A DNA stretch of 42,449 nt from SAR86 cluster bacterium (GTDB lineage Bacteria; Pseudomonadota; Gammaproteobacteria; Pseudomonadales; Pseudohongiellaceae), in assembly GCA_002401885.1 (NCBI GenBank), contig NVUL01000053.1, positions 1-42,449 of the forward strand. Reading direction: 5' to 3'. Shown here piece by piece: positions 15,352 through 25,033 of this stretch. Position 1 is the stretch's first letter. Each line of letters opens with the position of its first letter. A program made the translations under genes and the position numbers. Under the pieces are notes generated by a model. The model was not told the DNA's origin, did no database searches, and was given only the letters and a program-made list of their open reading frames with translations.

Positions 15352-16602
15352 GTGGATAAAGTCAGAAAAAAATCAAAGTCAGCCTTGGTAAAGAAAGTTG
15401 CTTTTGCAACTCTTTCCGTAGCCCTTTTGTTGTATGGCGCTATTTCGATTGCCAATATCGATTTTGAGAGCCGTCGTGTGGATCGCGATACCCTGTTGCT
15501 GGGAACAGTTGAGCGCAGCGACCTTGATATCCGAATTAGCGCTAATGGCGAGCTGCTGCCTAGAGATCTGGAGCTAATTTCAGCTCAAGTAGAGGGCAGG
15601 GTTGCTAGAGTGCATGTTGCACCCGGCGATGAAGTTATGACAGGGCAGTTACTTGCCGAGTTGAGTAATCCACAATTATTGAACGCTGCTGAAGAGGCAT
15701 ACTCCGCATGGGAGGGTGCGATTGCAGATCTGAAAGGTTTCGAGGTTGAGCTTCAAAATAATCTGTTAAATCAGGAATCGGCGGCTCTTCAAGTTGAGTT
15801 CGCGTTCGAAAAGGCAAAATTGGAACTGGAAGCAAAAAGTACACTCAGCGAACAGAACATTATTCCGGAAATCGAATTTCGACAGATTGAACTGGATGTT
15901 GAACAACTCAGACAGACCATAGTGATCGAACAGAAGCGCCTACAACAGAGTACGGACAATATGGCTACTCTGTTGGCAGTGAGAGAGTCTCGAGTGACTC
16001 AGCTTGAACGAGCTCTTGATCGTGCGAATGATAGAGTTGATAACCTAAATATCATAGCGGGTATTGATGGCATGGTTCAGGAGTTGGATCTAGAGTTAGG
16101 TCAGCAACTAGTTTTAGGCAGTCCTATTGGCAGGCTGGCGAGGCAAGAGCTTCTCTATGCCGAATTACGAGTGCCGGCACGGCAGGCTGGCGATGTTATC
16201 GTTGGTCAAAATGTTCTTGTGGACACTCGAAACGGTACAGTGAATGGTTCGGTAAGCCGCATTGATCCCGGAGTCACAGAAGGTACGGTTATCGTAGATG
16301 TTGATATTCATGATCCATTACCGCGTGGCGCGAGGCCCCAGCTGCAGGTCGAAGGCATTATCTACGTGGCCCAAATCAAAGATGCGCTGCACGTGGGCAG
16401 GCCTACATTCATACGAACCGATGCCGAGGTGACAATCTACAAGCTAGACGGCATGGGTGAGTACGCGAATAGAGTAAACGTTAGGATGGGGAGAGCCTCG
16501 GTAAATCGAGTAGAAATATTGGAAGGTTTGGCGCCGGGCGATCAAGTGATTTTGTCCGATAGCAGTGCATGGCAGGACAACGATCGAATATTACTGAACT
16601 AA
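15352..16602 (+). CDS. HlyD/MacA-like periplasmic adaptor (membrane fusion protein)
   Basis: A 416-residue adaptor with one N-terminal membrane anchor (about 14-34). It has a split lipoyl/barrel-sandwich motif (LISAQVEGRVARVHVAPGDEVMTGQLLAELSNPQLL and IIAGIDGMVQELDLELGQQLVLGSPIGRLA) flanking a long coiled-coil hairpin (about 105-235), then beta-barrel and membrane-proximal domains (VEILEGLAPGDQVILSD). MacA-type adaptors link an inner-membrane ABC transporter to an outer-membrane channel. It is the only adaptor in the window, first gene of the array, and probably serves all the permeases. No TolC-like gene is present. The start is GTG at 15352; the ribosome-binding site is poor. Confidence 0.88.
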   Translation: MDKVRKKSKSALVKKVAFATLSVALLLYGAISIANIDFESRRVDRDTLLLGTVERSDLDIRISANGELLPRDLELISAQVEGRVARVHVAPGDEVMTGQLLAELSNPQLLNAAEEAYSAWEGAIADLKGFEVELQNNLLNQESAALQVEFAFEKAKLELEAKSTLSEQNIIPEIEFRQIELDVEQLRQTIVIEQKRLQQSTDNMATLLAVRESRVTQLERALDRANDRVDNLNIIAGIDGMVQELDLELGQQLVLGSPIGRLARQELLYAELRVPARQAGDVIVGQNVLVDTRNGTVNGSVSRIDPGVTEGTVIVDVDIHDPLPRGARPQLQVEGIIYVAQIKDALHVGRPTFIRTDAEVTIYKLDGMGEYANRVNVRMGRASVNRVEILEGLAPGDQVILSDSSAWQDNDRILLN

Positions 16603-16675
16603 AACTAACTAGCAGTTGGCTGAAGGCAGCTCTCTACCGAACAGGTGACGTACGCAGACGTGGATACAGTTACAT

Positions 16676-17428
16676 ATGAGTGAAAAAATACTGGTTCAAT
16701 TAGAAGGCATCGAAAAGACCTACAAGGTTGGCAAGCTAGAGAGCACTGTTCTTAGTGATATCGATCTCACCATCTCCGAAGGCGAGTATGTTTCCATATG
16801 CGGCCCTTCTGGCTGCGGTAAATCAACTCTTCTCTCGATAATCGGTCTGCTCAATGGCGCGAATAAGGGGCGCTATCTTTTCATTGGTGAAGATGTGATG
16901 AATATGAAGTCTTCGCAGCACGCCCGTATTCGAAATAGGAATATCGGTTTTATTTTTCAAGCTTTTAATCTTAGTTCCGAAATGACAGCAGCTGAGAATG
17001 TTGAGCTTCCTCTGACTTACCGCAAGGAAATGTCTCGTAAAGACAGGAAAGTGTTAGTTGATGAAATGTTGGACAAGATTGGTATGACCGATTTTTCACA
17101 ACATTTTCCCTCACAGTTATCCGGTGGGCAGCAGCAGCGTATCGCTATTGCAAGAGCTCTGGCGGGCAAGCCGCAGATTATTCTAGCCGACGAGCCCACA
17201 GGAAACTTAGATTCGAAGGCGGCAGCAATCGTTATGGATATATTCGACAAGCTCAATGCCGAGGGAACAACTATTTGCCTGGTGACTCACGATCCGCGTT
17301 CTGCGCAGAAGGCTGGGCGGCAGGTGCATCTGTTCGATGGGCGTATCGTGGCCCCGAATGAAGGGCTAGTAGAAGATGCTAGTGGTGATAGTGATAGTGA
17401 TGGTGAGACCAAGCTGCATGTCGTATGA
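16676..17428 (+). CDS. MacB/LolD-type ABC ATPase, module 1
   Basis: A 250-residue stand-alone ATPase. Walker A GPSGCGKST is at 43-51, Q-loop in IFQAFN (94-99), signature LSGGQQQR at 148-155, Walker B IILADEPTGNLD from 168 and H-loop histidine in VTHDPRS (205). The TYRKE and GGQQQR features place it with the LolD/MacB/FtsE group that drives mechanotransmission-type permeases. It has an acidic, serine/aspartate-rich tail (about 232-246) lacking in the second ATPase of the array. It follows the adaptor by 73 bp and precedes three permeases whose C-termini end in ALRYE. Confidence 0.93.
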   Translation: MSEKILVQLEGIEKTYKVGKLESTVLSDIDLTISEGEYVSICGPSGCGKSTLLSIIGLLNGANKGRYLFIGEDVMNMKSSQHARIRNRNIGFIFQAFNLSSEMTAAENVELPLTYRKEMSRKDRKVLVDEMLDKIGMTDFSQHFPSQLSGGQQQRIAIARALAGKPQIILADEPTGNLDSKAAAIVMDIFDKLNAEGTTICLVTHDPRSAQKAGRQVHLFDGRIVAPNEGLVEDASGDSDSDGETKLHVV

Positions 17429-17485
17429 CAGCGCGCAGAATTATTAAGGGTGGGGACAAGTCGACGATAATCTCCATGTTGACAG

Positions 17486-17506
17486 GCACAAGGATGTGCT
17501 TTTTTT
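17486..17506 (+). terminator. Small hairpin with T-run between ATPase 1 and permease 1 (attenuator candidate)
   Basis: GCACA (17486-17490), AGGA loop and TGTGC (17495-17499) form a 5-bp stem followed by seven T residues (17500-17506). The form is that of an intrinsic terminator, but the stem is short. Its place inside the operon, in the 161-bp gap between ATPase and first permease, suggests partial termination that would lower permease relative to ATPase transcription. Confidence 0.45.
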
Positions 17507-17589
17507 ATTTCGGGTAGCTTGGATATACCAGGGGAACCTAATTATTTTTCGCTAGTTAACGTTAGTTCCGAGTTTCACAAAGAGGCAGG

Positions 17590-20046
17590 ATGACCACTTT
17601 AAGCGATGCCAACTACTCACTTCGTCTACTCCTGAAGACTCCAGGTTTCTCTGGTATTTGCCTTGTAGTTATTGTGCTGGGACTTACTGTAATCCTATCT
17701 ATTTATTCTCTTCTATACGAGGTTCGTTATAAGGATCTTCCCTTTCCGGGGGGGGATCGATTCGTAGCACTAAAGGCAAGCGATAAAAATACCGGCATCG
17801 ATCTTGGTGAGTTTGTCTCAAATGCACATGTTTATAACGCGATCCGTGCAAACGTGACTGGCTTTGAGGTGTTTGGGGGTTTTCAGCAAGAAGCAATTGC
17901 AATTAGTGACGATGAATCAATCGTTGCAGTTAGTAGCGCAAGCATCACTCCTAATCTCCTACATAGCACCAGCGTCCTGCCAATCATGGGAAGACTTTTC
18001 GACGATGATGATGCTATTCCGGGGGCTCCCGAAACTGCTCTGATTAGTTTTCAGCTTTGGCAGAATTACTATAATGCGGACTCTGAAATTATTGGCAAGC
18101 AAAGTCGAATTAATGGGAGCCCAAGAACGATTATCGGCGTGATGCCAGAAGGATTCGCCTATCCGATAGCTCACAATATATGGGTGCCCCTGAGCGTGCC
18201 TGAATCGGCGGCCATTGAGGACGAGTCCCATCGAATTGTGATTGCAGGGGTTCTAACGGAGGACTCCAACCTAAATGCGATTAATAATGAAATTGATTCT
18301 GTGCTTGCCAGGTTGGCGGAAGAGATGCCATCGAAGTACGGCAATATAAAAGCCGATGTCTCCGCACATGCGCTGGTTTGGATAGGCGGAGTAGGGGGTA
18401 TAGGCACGGCTCTGTTTGTCGTGACCGGTTTGGTGCTCTCTTTGATTTGTTTGAATCTGGCCACGTTACTTTTTGTTAGAGCCAATTCGCGTCGCCAAGA
18501 ACTCGCGATTCGAAATGCCTTGGGAGCCAGCCGTGGGCAAATAGTTTTACAAATACTTCTTGAATCTCTAATACTTTGCATTGCCGGTATGTTGGCTGCG
18601 CTTATGTTGTCAAACTTACTCCTGACCGCTATAGAGAATGGACTCACTAGCCTAATGGCCAATAGTTCCGTTGATGCGTTGCCATTCTGGTTTGAATTGG
18701 GGATTGGCAACAATTCGATATTGGTGGCATCGGTGCTTACTGCAGTGGTTTGGTTAGTGTCGGGCAGTTACGCCGCTTTCAGTGCGTCTGGTAAAGACCT
18801 GAATCAGATTCTGGAATCTGGTTCAAAAGGTGCAACAGGCAGCAAGCAAGGAAGAACGGCTAAAGTTGTCGTTGGTTTCGAGATTGTTTTTTCCTGTTTC
18901 TTGTTAATTCTTTGCGGACTGTTATTGCTCTCCACCAACAATATGCAGAATACCGAATTTGGTGGGTCTTCAGAAGGTCTGTCTGTTGCTACCTATGAAC
19001 TAGTCACCACGGCATATGAATCGCCACAAAGCCGACTTCGGTATATACAGAACCTTGAGCAGGAACTGCTTGCTCTGGGCTCTGTGGAGGAGGTGAGTTT
19101 TACCACAGCGATACCCGGTTGGGTTAGCGATGAATTTCCAAGTTTTGCTCTTGAAGACAGAGATGTACGACTCGACGATCGATACCCTCGCCAAGGGGTA
19201 GTTTGGGTTGCAGGAAACTATTTCGATTTACTGAACATAGAGTTATTGCAGGGCAGATATTTTTCCGGTAATGACAATACTGATTCACTGCCAACTGTAA
19301 TTGTTGATCAACTATTTGCAGAGAATATGTGGCCCGGTGAGTCCGCGATAGGAAAGCGGGTCCAGTTAGACCCTGACTCAAATGATGTTTCACAGTGGCT
19401 GACTATAGTTGGAGTTGTTCCTCATATTTTGCAGGGAGACCCCATCGCAGGCCAGAAGACCCAGTCCACATTCTACCGTCCTGTCTATCAAGAGACTCCA
19501 ATCAGAGTCCAGCTCGTTGCCAAACATACAAGTGACTTTTCTTTAGCGGAGTTTCGGCAGCAATTGGCGACTGCGGGAACTCGTGTAGATAGGGATATAC
19601 CTTTCGACTCTGCACAACGGCTGGTTGATGCTCAGCGAATAGGAATCACGCTGCAAGGCGCAATTGGGCGAATATTTGGTGGCATCGCAATCACGACATT
19701 TGTACTTGCCATTATTGGAATTTATGCCGTGATTTCGCGCTCAATTACTCAAAGAACCTCGGAGATAGGCATTCGCCGAGCGCTGGGTTCAAGTGCCGGT
19801 AGTGTTATTCGAATTTTTGTAACACAAGGCGTGTTGTTTCTTGTGGTAGGCATCCTCGTTGGAGGGGGCGCGGCCATATTGGTAAGTACCGTTTTGACTG
19901 CTGTCTATGATGACTTGCTCAGCTGGCTTGTACCGGTCTTTTTGGTCGTAACTGGAACAATTGGCGCAATGATATTTTTGGCTTCCTATGTGCCAGCGAG
20001 AACGGCCGTACGCATGGAGCCAGGGGATGCGTTGCGCTATGAATAG
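17590..20046 (+). CDS. Double-unit MacB/FtsX-like ABC permease 1 (module 1)
   Basis: An 818-residue inner-membrane protein built as two MacB-like halves. Half 1: helix 1 (about 21-43), periplasmic core domain (45-270, with IIGVMPEGFAYP near 182-192), helices near 272-296, 319-343 and 376-398, and cytoplasmic ELAIRNALGAS. Half 2: helix near 426-449 (FSCFLLILCG), a second core domain with WPGESAIGKRVQL, then helices near 697-716, 743-767 and 779-803, with EIGIRRALGSS between. MacB works as a dimer of 4-helix subunits, so this 8-helix fusion could be a full membrane domain, as in the acidobacterial duplicated orphan permeases. It lacks an ATPase domain; module 1 ATPase lies upstream. The start ATG follows AGAGGCAGG. 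It ends in EPGDALRYE. Confidence 0.9.
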   Translation: MTTLSDANYSLRLLLKTPGFSGICLVVIVLGLTVILSIYSLLYEVRYKDLPFPGGDRFVALKASDKNTGIDLGEFVSNAHVYNAIRANVTGFEVFGGFQQEAIAISDDESIVAVSSASITPNLLHSTSVLPIMGRLFDDDDAIPGAPETALISFQLWQNYYNADSEIIGKQSRINGSPRTIIGVMPEGFAYPIAHNIWVPLSVPESAAIEDESHRIVIAGVLTEDSNLNAINNEIDSVLARLAEEMPSKYGNIKADVSAHALVWIGGVGGIGTALFVVTGLVLSLICLNLATLLFVRANSRRQELAIRNALGASRGQIVLQILLESLILCIAGMLAALMLSNLLLTAIENGLTSLMANSSVDALPFWFELGIGNNSILVASVLTAVVWLVSGSYAAFSASGKDLNQILESGSKGATGSKQGRTAKVVVGFEIVFSCFLLILCGLLLLSTNNMQNTEFGGSSEGLSVATYELVTTAYESPQSRLRYIQNLEQELLALGSVEEVSFTTAIPGWVSDEFPSFALEDRDVRLDDRYPRQGVVWVAGNYFDLLNIELLQGRYFSGNDNTDSLPTVIVDQLFAENMWPGESAIGKRVQLDPDSNDVSQWLTIVGVVPHILQGDPIAGQKTQSTFYRPVYQETPIRVQLVAKHTSDFSLAEFRQQLATAGTRVDRDIPFDSAQRLVDAQRIGITLQGAIGRIFGGIAITTFVLAIIGIYAVISRSITQRTSEIGIRRALGSSAGSVIRIFVTQGVLFLVVGILVGGGAAILVSTVLTAVYDDLLSWLVPVFLVVTGTIGAMIFLASYVPARTAVRMEPGDALRYE

Positions 20047-20067
20047 TTCAATGGCAGGAGGATTTTT

Positions 20068-22521
20068 ATGCAACTAATTGACGATTTTCGATTTTCCCTG
20101 CGACTGCTGCGAAAGACGCCGCTTTTCACGTTTACGACAGTGATTATTATTGTGCTTGGTCTGTCTCTGTATATGACCAGTTACAGCTTTGAACAAGTAA
20201 TGACTGACAAGCCTCTGCCTTATCCAGATGGCGAGCGTTATGTTGCCTTGAAGACTATAGACTCTGCTTTCGACAATGAAGGTGGTCGTAGAAATCACAA
20301 TAGTTTTACCTATAACTTTTTGAAAGCGAGGGCACAAAGCTACTCTGAAATTTACGCCTACAACCAGTCGTCCTTCGTGCTAAGTGATGGCGACTACGCC
20401 CGAACTTTTCAGGGAGCAAGTCTGGAGCACGGATTTCTCACTGGCACTCACGTCAATCCAGTGCTAGGTCGAATATTCGCGGAGAGTGACTCGCTGCCCG
20501 GGGCAGAAGCAGTTGTCATCATCGGGGAATCGATTTGGAGAGATTACTATGGGGCGGATCGAGATATTATCGGAAAGGTCAGTACTCTAAATGGCGCGCC
20601 CGCTACAGTTATTGGCGTTATGCCTGCTGATTTCTCGTTTCCTGAAGTTGAAACTTTATGGATACCAATTTCAATTCCTGAATCCACCAGCCCTGCTGGT
20701 GGAATATCATTCACTGCTGATTTCCCGCTGGCTTTGGTCTCTATCTTAAAATCCGGCGTATCGCTAGATTCCGCTAGCGTCGAGTTATCGGGATTGATGA
20801 CACAGCTAGAGACTGACTATCCAGATTTGTTTGCCAACAGAACTGACTACGTGGTTCCTTATATTGCTGTCAATCAGGCGAGAGATTTCAATCTCGGGCG
20901 AATCATGTCGTTCATTACATTGGTAATCCTATCGCTTGCTGTGATCAATTTATCATCTCTCCTGTTCATACGTTCATACACTCGGCAGCATGAACTGGCT
21001 GTGCGTTCTTCTGTAGGCGCTACCGGTTGGGAGCTTGCAAAGCAAGTCCTACTGGAATCGTTCATCATTTGCTTTGCCGGCGTGGTTGCAAGCATTGTCT
21101 TGAGCGCAATTACGATTGAAGTACTAAATTTCTTGCTCGTCAATAGCATGGGCGTATTGCCATTTTGGTTTCACCTGAGTCTGAATAGCGACATCGTATT
21201 AATAGGGTCAATGTACGCCGTGGTGGTATGGCTCGTATCGGGGCTACCGATTGCCTTTCGCGTCTATTTTAGCCAGCCATCAATTGAGCTTAGCGGTAGT
21301 GAGAAAGGCGGGCAGAAAAAATCACGCAGCATAATTATGAAAGGGGTGGTTGGAACAGAAGTTATACTCTCATTCTTCCTCCTTGTTTGCTGCGGAGTCA
21401 TTCTTTATATCGCAAACCAAGTTACGACAGCTGACTATGGCGTAGATCCAAATGAATACATGATGGGGCGAATTGATCTAAACGGTTCTGACTATCAATC
21501 TGAGATCGATCGAACTAACTATGCGAGAGAACTGATTCGTCAAGTGGAACAAGTCTCCGAGGTGAAATCCGCCGTGGTAACTACAGCGGCACCGGGGAAG
21601 TTTGGCGCACAGGTCGCGTATCAACTGGAGGATAGAAACCTGGAAGTTGAGGAAGCGCTGCCACGTGCGCAAGCCGTGTGGATCAGTGACAACTATTTCC
21701 AGGAACTTGGAATCGATATTCTATCTGGAAGAGAATTTGCAGCCAATGACTCTGTGGATTCGCTTCAGGTCGCGGTCATTAGTCAGCAATTTTCCAACCT
21801 GCTTTGGCCAAACGAATCTGTTATAGGAAAGAGGATAGGGCTTGGCGCTGAGGATTCTACTCAGTGGCTAACTATAGTGGGCGTGGCGCAACCGATTTTA
21901 CAATCGGCGTTCAATCTAAGTAGCGTACCCTCTAGCATTTATAGGCCCTTGAGCCAGGACACGCCGAGGAATTTGTCGTTACTGGCCCAGATAGAACCAA
22001 CTTCAGATATTTTGAATATTGAGCGCGAGTTAAGATTGGCATCGGCTTCCGTTGATAGAAATGTCGCGGTGGATAATTTTCGCATTCTGCAGAGAGAAAT
22101 TCATCTGAATCAATCGGGCCTTGATGTAATCAAGCCCATATTTTCAACGTTTGCTCTAGCCACATTCATTCTTGCTGGAGTCGGTATTTACGGTGTGATT
22201 GCCAGATCAATTTCTCTGCAGACACAAGAAATCGGCATCCGGCGAGCTTTGGGCTCCGCAGATTTCAAAATCATCTGGCGTTTCCTAAAACAAGGCTTGC
22301 TGTTTCTGCTAGTGGGGATGCTGTTAGGGGGCGCGGCTGCCTCGGTAATTTCGGCAACAACTCTCTCTTCCTTATCGAGCTCCAGTAGTGTTGCTGTCTT
22401 TTTGCCTCCGATACTAATTCTAGTCGCGGTGTTAATGGGAGCTCTAATTTTCTCGGCCTCGTACCTGCCCACTCGAAAAGCCATTCAAATGGAGCCCGGT
22501 GATGCCCTGCGTTATGAATAA
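20068..22521 (+). CDS. Double-unit MacB/FtsX-like ABC permease 2 (module 1)
   Basis: 817 residues with the same two-half, eight-helix layout. The first periplasmic motif is VIGVMPADFSFP, diverging at the E of GVMPE. The fifth helix reads LSFFLLVCCG, the second-domain motif is WPNESVIGKRIGL, and the second coupling helix is EIGIRRALGSA. A serine-rich loop (SSLSSSSS) lies between the last two helices. It starts 21 bp after permease 1 behind an ideal AGGAGG, the strongest ribosome-binding site of the array, so translation may be high. It ends in EPGDALRYE like its neighbours in module 1. Confidence 0.9.
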   Translation: MQLIDDFRFSLRLLRKTPLFTFTTVIIIVLGLSLYMTSYSFEQVMTDKPLPYPDGERYVALKTIDSAFDNEGGRRNHNSFTYNFLKARAQSYSEIYAYNQSSFVLSDGDYARTFQGASLEHGFLTGTHVNPVLGRIFAESDSLPGAEAVVIIGESIWRDYYGADRDIIGKVSTLNGAPATVIGVMPADFSFPEVETLWIPISIPESTSPAGGISFTADFPLALVSILKSGVSLDSASVELSGLMTQLETDYPDLFANRTDYVVPYIAVNQARDFNLGRIMSFITLVILSLAVINLSSLLFIRSYTRQHELAVRSSVGATGWELAKQVLLESFIICFAGVVASIVLSAITIEVLNFLLVNSMGVLPFWFHLSLNSDIVLIGSMYAVVVWLVSGLPIAFRVYFSQPSIELSGSEKGGQKKSRSIIMKGVVGTEVILSFFLLVCCGVILYIANQVTTADYGVDPNEYMMGRIDLNGSDYQSEIDRTNYARELIRQVEQVSEVKSAVVTTAAPGKFGAQVAYQLEDRNLEVEEALPRAQAVWISDNYFQELGIDILSGREFAANDSVDSLQVAVISQQFSNLLWPNESVIGKRIGLGAEDSTQWLTIVGVAQPILQSAFNLSSVPSSIYRPLSQDTPRNLSLLAQIEPTSDILNIERELRLASASVDRNVAVDNFRILQREIHLNQSGLDVIKPIFSTFALATFILAGVGIYGVIARSISLQTQEIGIRRALGSADFKIIWRFLKQGLLFLLVGMLLGGAAASVISATTLSSLSSSSSVAVFLPPILILVAVLMGALIFSASYLPTRKAIQMEPGDALRYE

Positions 22522-22542
22522 TCATGAAGCAGGCACAGTGTT

Positions 22543-24981
22543 ATGAAGATATATTCTGACCTGGCATTTTCGCTTCGCTTGCTGCGCAACACGCCAGTAC
22601 TTACAGTCATGACGGTAATCGTGATTGTTCTGGGGTTGTCTCTGTATCTAGCAAGTTACAGTCTGGTAAAGATGCTTTCCGATAAGCCTATGCCATTTCC
22701 CAGTGGCGATCGCTACGTCACACTCAAAACGATAAATTCAGGGATAGGGGATTTTGATTTCAGTTCTAATGCTTATGATCAATTCACATATCAGCGATTG
22801 AAAAACAGGTCGGAAAATTATGCGCATCTGGGCGCATATAGATCAGATTCGTTTGTATTGAGTGATGAAGAGTATTCCAAAAGAGTTGTCGGGGCATCCA
22901 TCTCTGCTGAGCTGTTTTCAGCACTATCCATAGAGCCTTTGTTGGGTAGATTATTCGAGCGTGATATCGATAATTCTGCTGAAGATGGAGTAGTCATTAT
23001 TAGCTATTCCGTATGGCAGGACTACTATGCTGGAAACATGGATATCATTGGAGAAGTCGCCGAAATAGATGGCCGTTTCCTAAATGTAATAGGTGTGATG
23101 CCGGAGGATTTTCGATTTCCAACCAGCCATGAAGTCTGGTTCCCATTGCAGTTAGACCAGGCCATAGAGCCAGGACGAGGATTTCAATTGACGGTAATTG
23201 GGGTGCTTAATCCGGGCGTGACGCACGCGGCTGCAGAACTCGAACTGAATGCTCTATTAGCTGAGCTGACATCTGAGAATCCTGAGCTCTATTCCGGTCG
23301 AACGGAACTGGTTAGACCCTATGCTTCATCAGCTTCTACGGTGACCCTGGGATTTAATGAAGCCCTCACCTTTATTACACTAATTATTCTCATGCTTGGT
23401 GTCTTAAATCTGTCCTCTCTGTTACTTATACGCTCGATTTCGAGAGAACAGGAAATGGCAGTTAGATCGTCTCTGGGAGCGAGCAATCTTCAACTCGCAA
23501 AGCAGCTTCTATTTGAATCTTTCCTAATCTGCTCGGGCGGATTGATATTGAGCTTTGTCGCGCTAGCGGTGTTGCTGCCCTGGTTAGGACTACAGCTGGA
23601 AAACGGCCAGAATGGGAATTTGCCCTTCTGGTACGAGTTTAAATTAACTTCGCAGGTTGTGCTTACGGGTTGTCTTTGCACGCTAGCTATATGGATGGCT
23701 TCAAGCTCAGTTGTTATCTATAGAGTGTGTCGTACAGACTCAAATCGCGCTCTCTTAGGAGCTACAAAAGGCGGAGATGCATTGAGTCGCGCGCTGGTGA
23801 CACGCTTCACCGTTGGCGTTGAAGTAATCCTTTCCTGTTTCTTACTTGTGCTCTGCGGCGCTGCAATTTATTTCACTTCTCAGATAACGAATACCGATTA
23901 TGGGGTGAGAACAGAGCAAGTTATTTCTGCCAATTTTAGTTTAGAGCATCCTGATTATGAAACAGATGAAGCAAAGCTGCTTTATCTGGAAAATACTCAG
24001 CAGAGCATTACTGAAAGTGCCGGTGTGACAAATGTCGCCTATACGACTTCCCTGCCCAGCTCGACGGGTCTCATTGGCAACTATTTCATTGAAGGTAGAA
24101 ACGTTGACGTCAACGTTCCATTGCCTAGCCAGTGGCCAATTTGGGTTAGCGAAAATTATTTTCACGCGCTAGATGTGGAACTAATTCACGGGCGTTTCTT
24201 TACTGATAGTGATAACGCGCGCTCTGAGTCTGTGATTATTATTGACGAGGTCTTAGCCAAAAAACTGTGGCCAGATACTTCTGCAATTGGGAAGAGGGTT
24301 GTTAGCATCGTTGATGAGCGAGAGCAGATAGTTACCGTTGTTGGCGTGATTAGTGGAATATTACAAACTCCGAACGTAAATGTTGGGAATCCTGATGTGT
24401 TTTATCGACCGCTAACTCAAGACACGCCTGCTCGTTTTTCACTTGTTGCTACTCTCCAACAGAATTATTCCGAAAGTGATTTTTCCCAGACGATGAGAAG
24501 GATTGCCAATCAGGTAGACAGGAATATCCCTGTCGAGAATGTTCAGATGCTCAAGAGCTATTTGATAAAGAATCAGGGTGGCTATGGGTCAATCGCCGAT
24601 TTGTTCTTACTTTTCTCAATTGGAACATTGCTATTGGCAACAATTGGCGTCTACAGCGTGGTCGCGAGATCAGTCTCGGAAAGAACATCCGAGATCGGAA
24701 TACGCCGAGCATTGGGATCGACAAATCAACGAATATTTTTCAAGTTTCTGAAACAAAGTATTCGCTATCTTGCTGCGGGCATAGTGTTAGGTATAGCACC
24801 TGCCGCCTTCATTGTTGGAGCCGATCCTTCGGTGTTCTTAATGTCGGACAATATAATATTTTTACCACAACTATGCCTGCTAGTTTTATTATTTATGGCT
24901 TTTCTTTTTACTTTGGCGTCATACGTTCCTGCACGTAAAGCTATATTGCTTGAACCCGCTGATGCCCTTAGATATGAATAA
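22543..24981 (+). CDS. Double-unit MacB/FtsX-like ABC permease 3 (module 1)
   Basis: 812 residues, last permease before the second ATPase. The first-domain motif is VIGVMPEDFRFP, but the usual RING-type segment before it reads EIDGRF. The fifth helix is LSCFLLVLCG and the second-domain motif WPDTSAIGKRVVS. EIGIRRALGST is intact. It ends in EPADALRYE. The ribosome-binding site is weak (only an AGGC-type match before the ATG at 22543), 21 bp after permease 2. A 52-bp gap without an evident promoter separates it from ATPase 2. Confidence 0.9.
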   Translation: MKIYSDLAFSLRLLRNTPVLTVMTVIVIVLGLSLYLASYSLVKMLSDKPMPFPSGDRYVTLKTINSGIGDFDFSSNAYDQFTYQRLKNRSENYAHLGAYRSDSFVLSDEEYSKRVVGASISAELFSALSIEPLLGRLFERDIDNSAEDGVVIISYSVWQDYYAGNMDIIGEVAEIDGRFLNVIGVMPEDFRFPTSHEVWFPLQLDQAIEPGRGFQLTVIGVLNPGVTHAAAELELNALLAELTSENPELYSGRTELVRPYASSASTVTLGFNEALTFITLIILMLGVLNLSSLLLIRSISREQEMAVRSSLGASNLQLAKQLLFESFLICSGGLILSFVALAVLLPWLGLQLENGQNGNLPFWYEFKLTSQVVLTGCLCTLAIWMASSSVVIYRVCRTDSNRALLGATKGGDALSRALVTRFTVGVEVILSCFLLVLCGAAIYFTSQITNTDYGVRTEQVISANFSLEHPDYETDEAKLLYLENTQQSITESAGVTNVAYTTSLPSSTGLIGNYFIEGRNVDVNVPLPSQWPIWVSENYFHALDVELIHGRFFTDSDNARSESVIIIDEVLAKKLWPDTSAIGKRVVSIVDEREQIVTVVGVISGILQTPNVNVGNPDVFYRPLTQDTPARFSLVATLQQNYSESDFSQTMRRIANQVDRNIPVENVQMLKSYLIKNQGGYGSIADLFLLFSIGTLLLATIGVYSVVARSVSERTSEIGIRRALGSTNQRIFFKFLKQSIRYLAAGIVLGIAPAAFIVGADPSVFLMSDNIIFLPQLCLLVLLFMAFLFTLASYVPARKAILLEPADALRYE

Positions 24982-25033
24982 TCGCTAGGACTTTGGCGCA
25001 ATTAGGAATTTACCGATTTATTAGGAGAGAGAA

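Noticed and set aside
17485..17499. Second sigma-54-like promoter (GGCAC...GTGC) before permease 1
   Set aside because: GG and GC are separated by 11 bases, not 10, and the TTGC element is missing; the sequence is better explained by the hairpin there.
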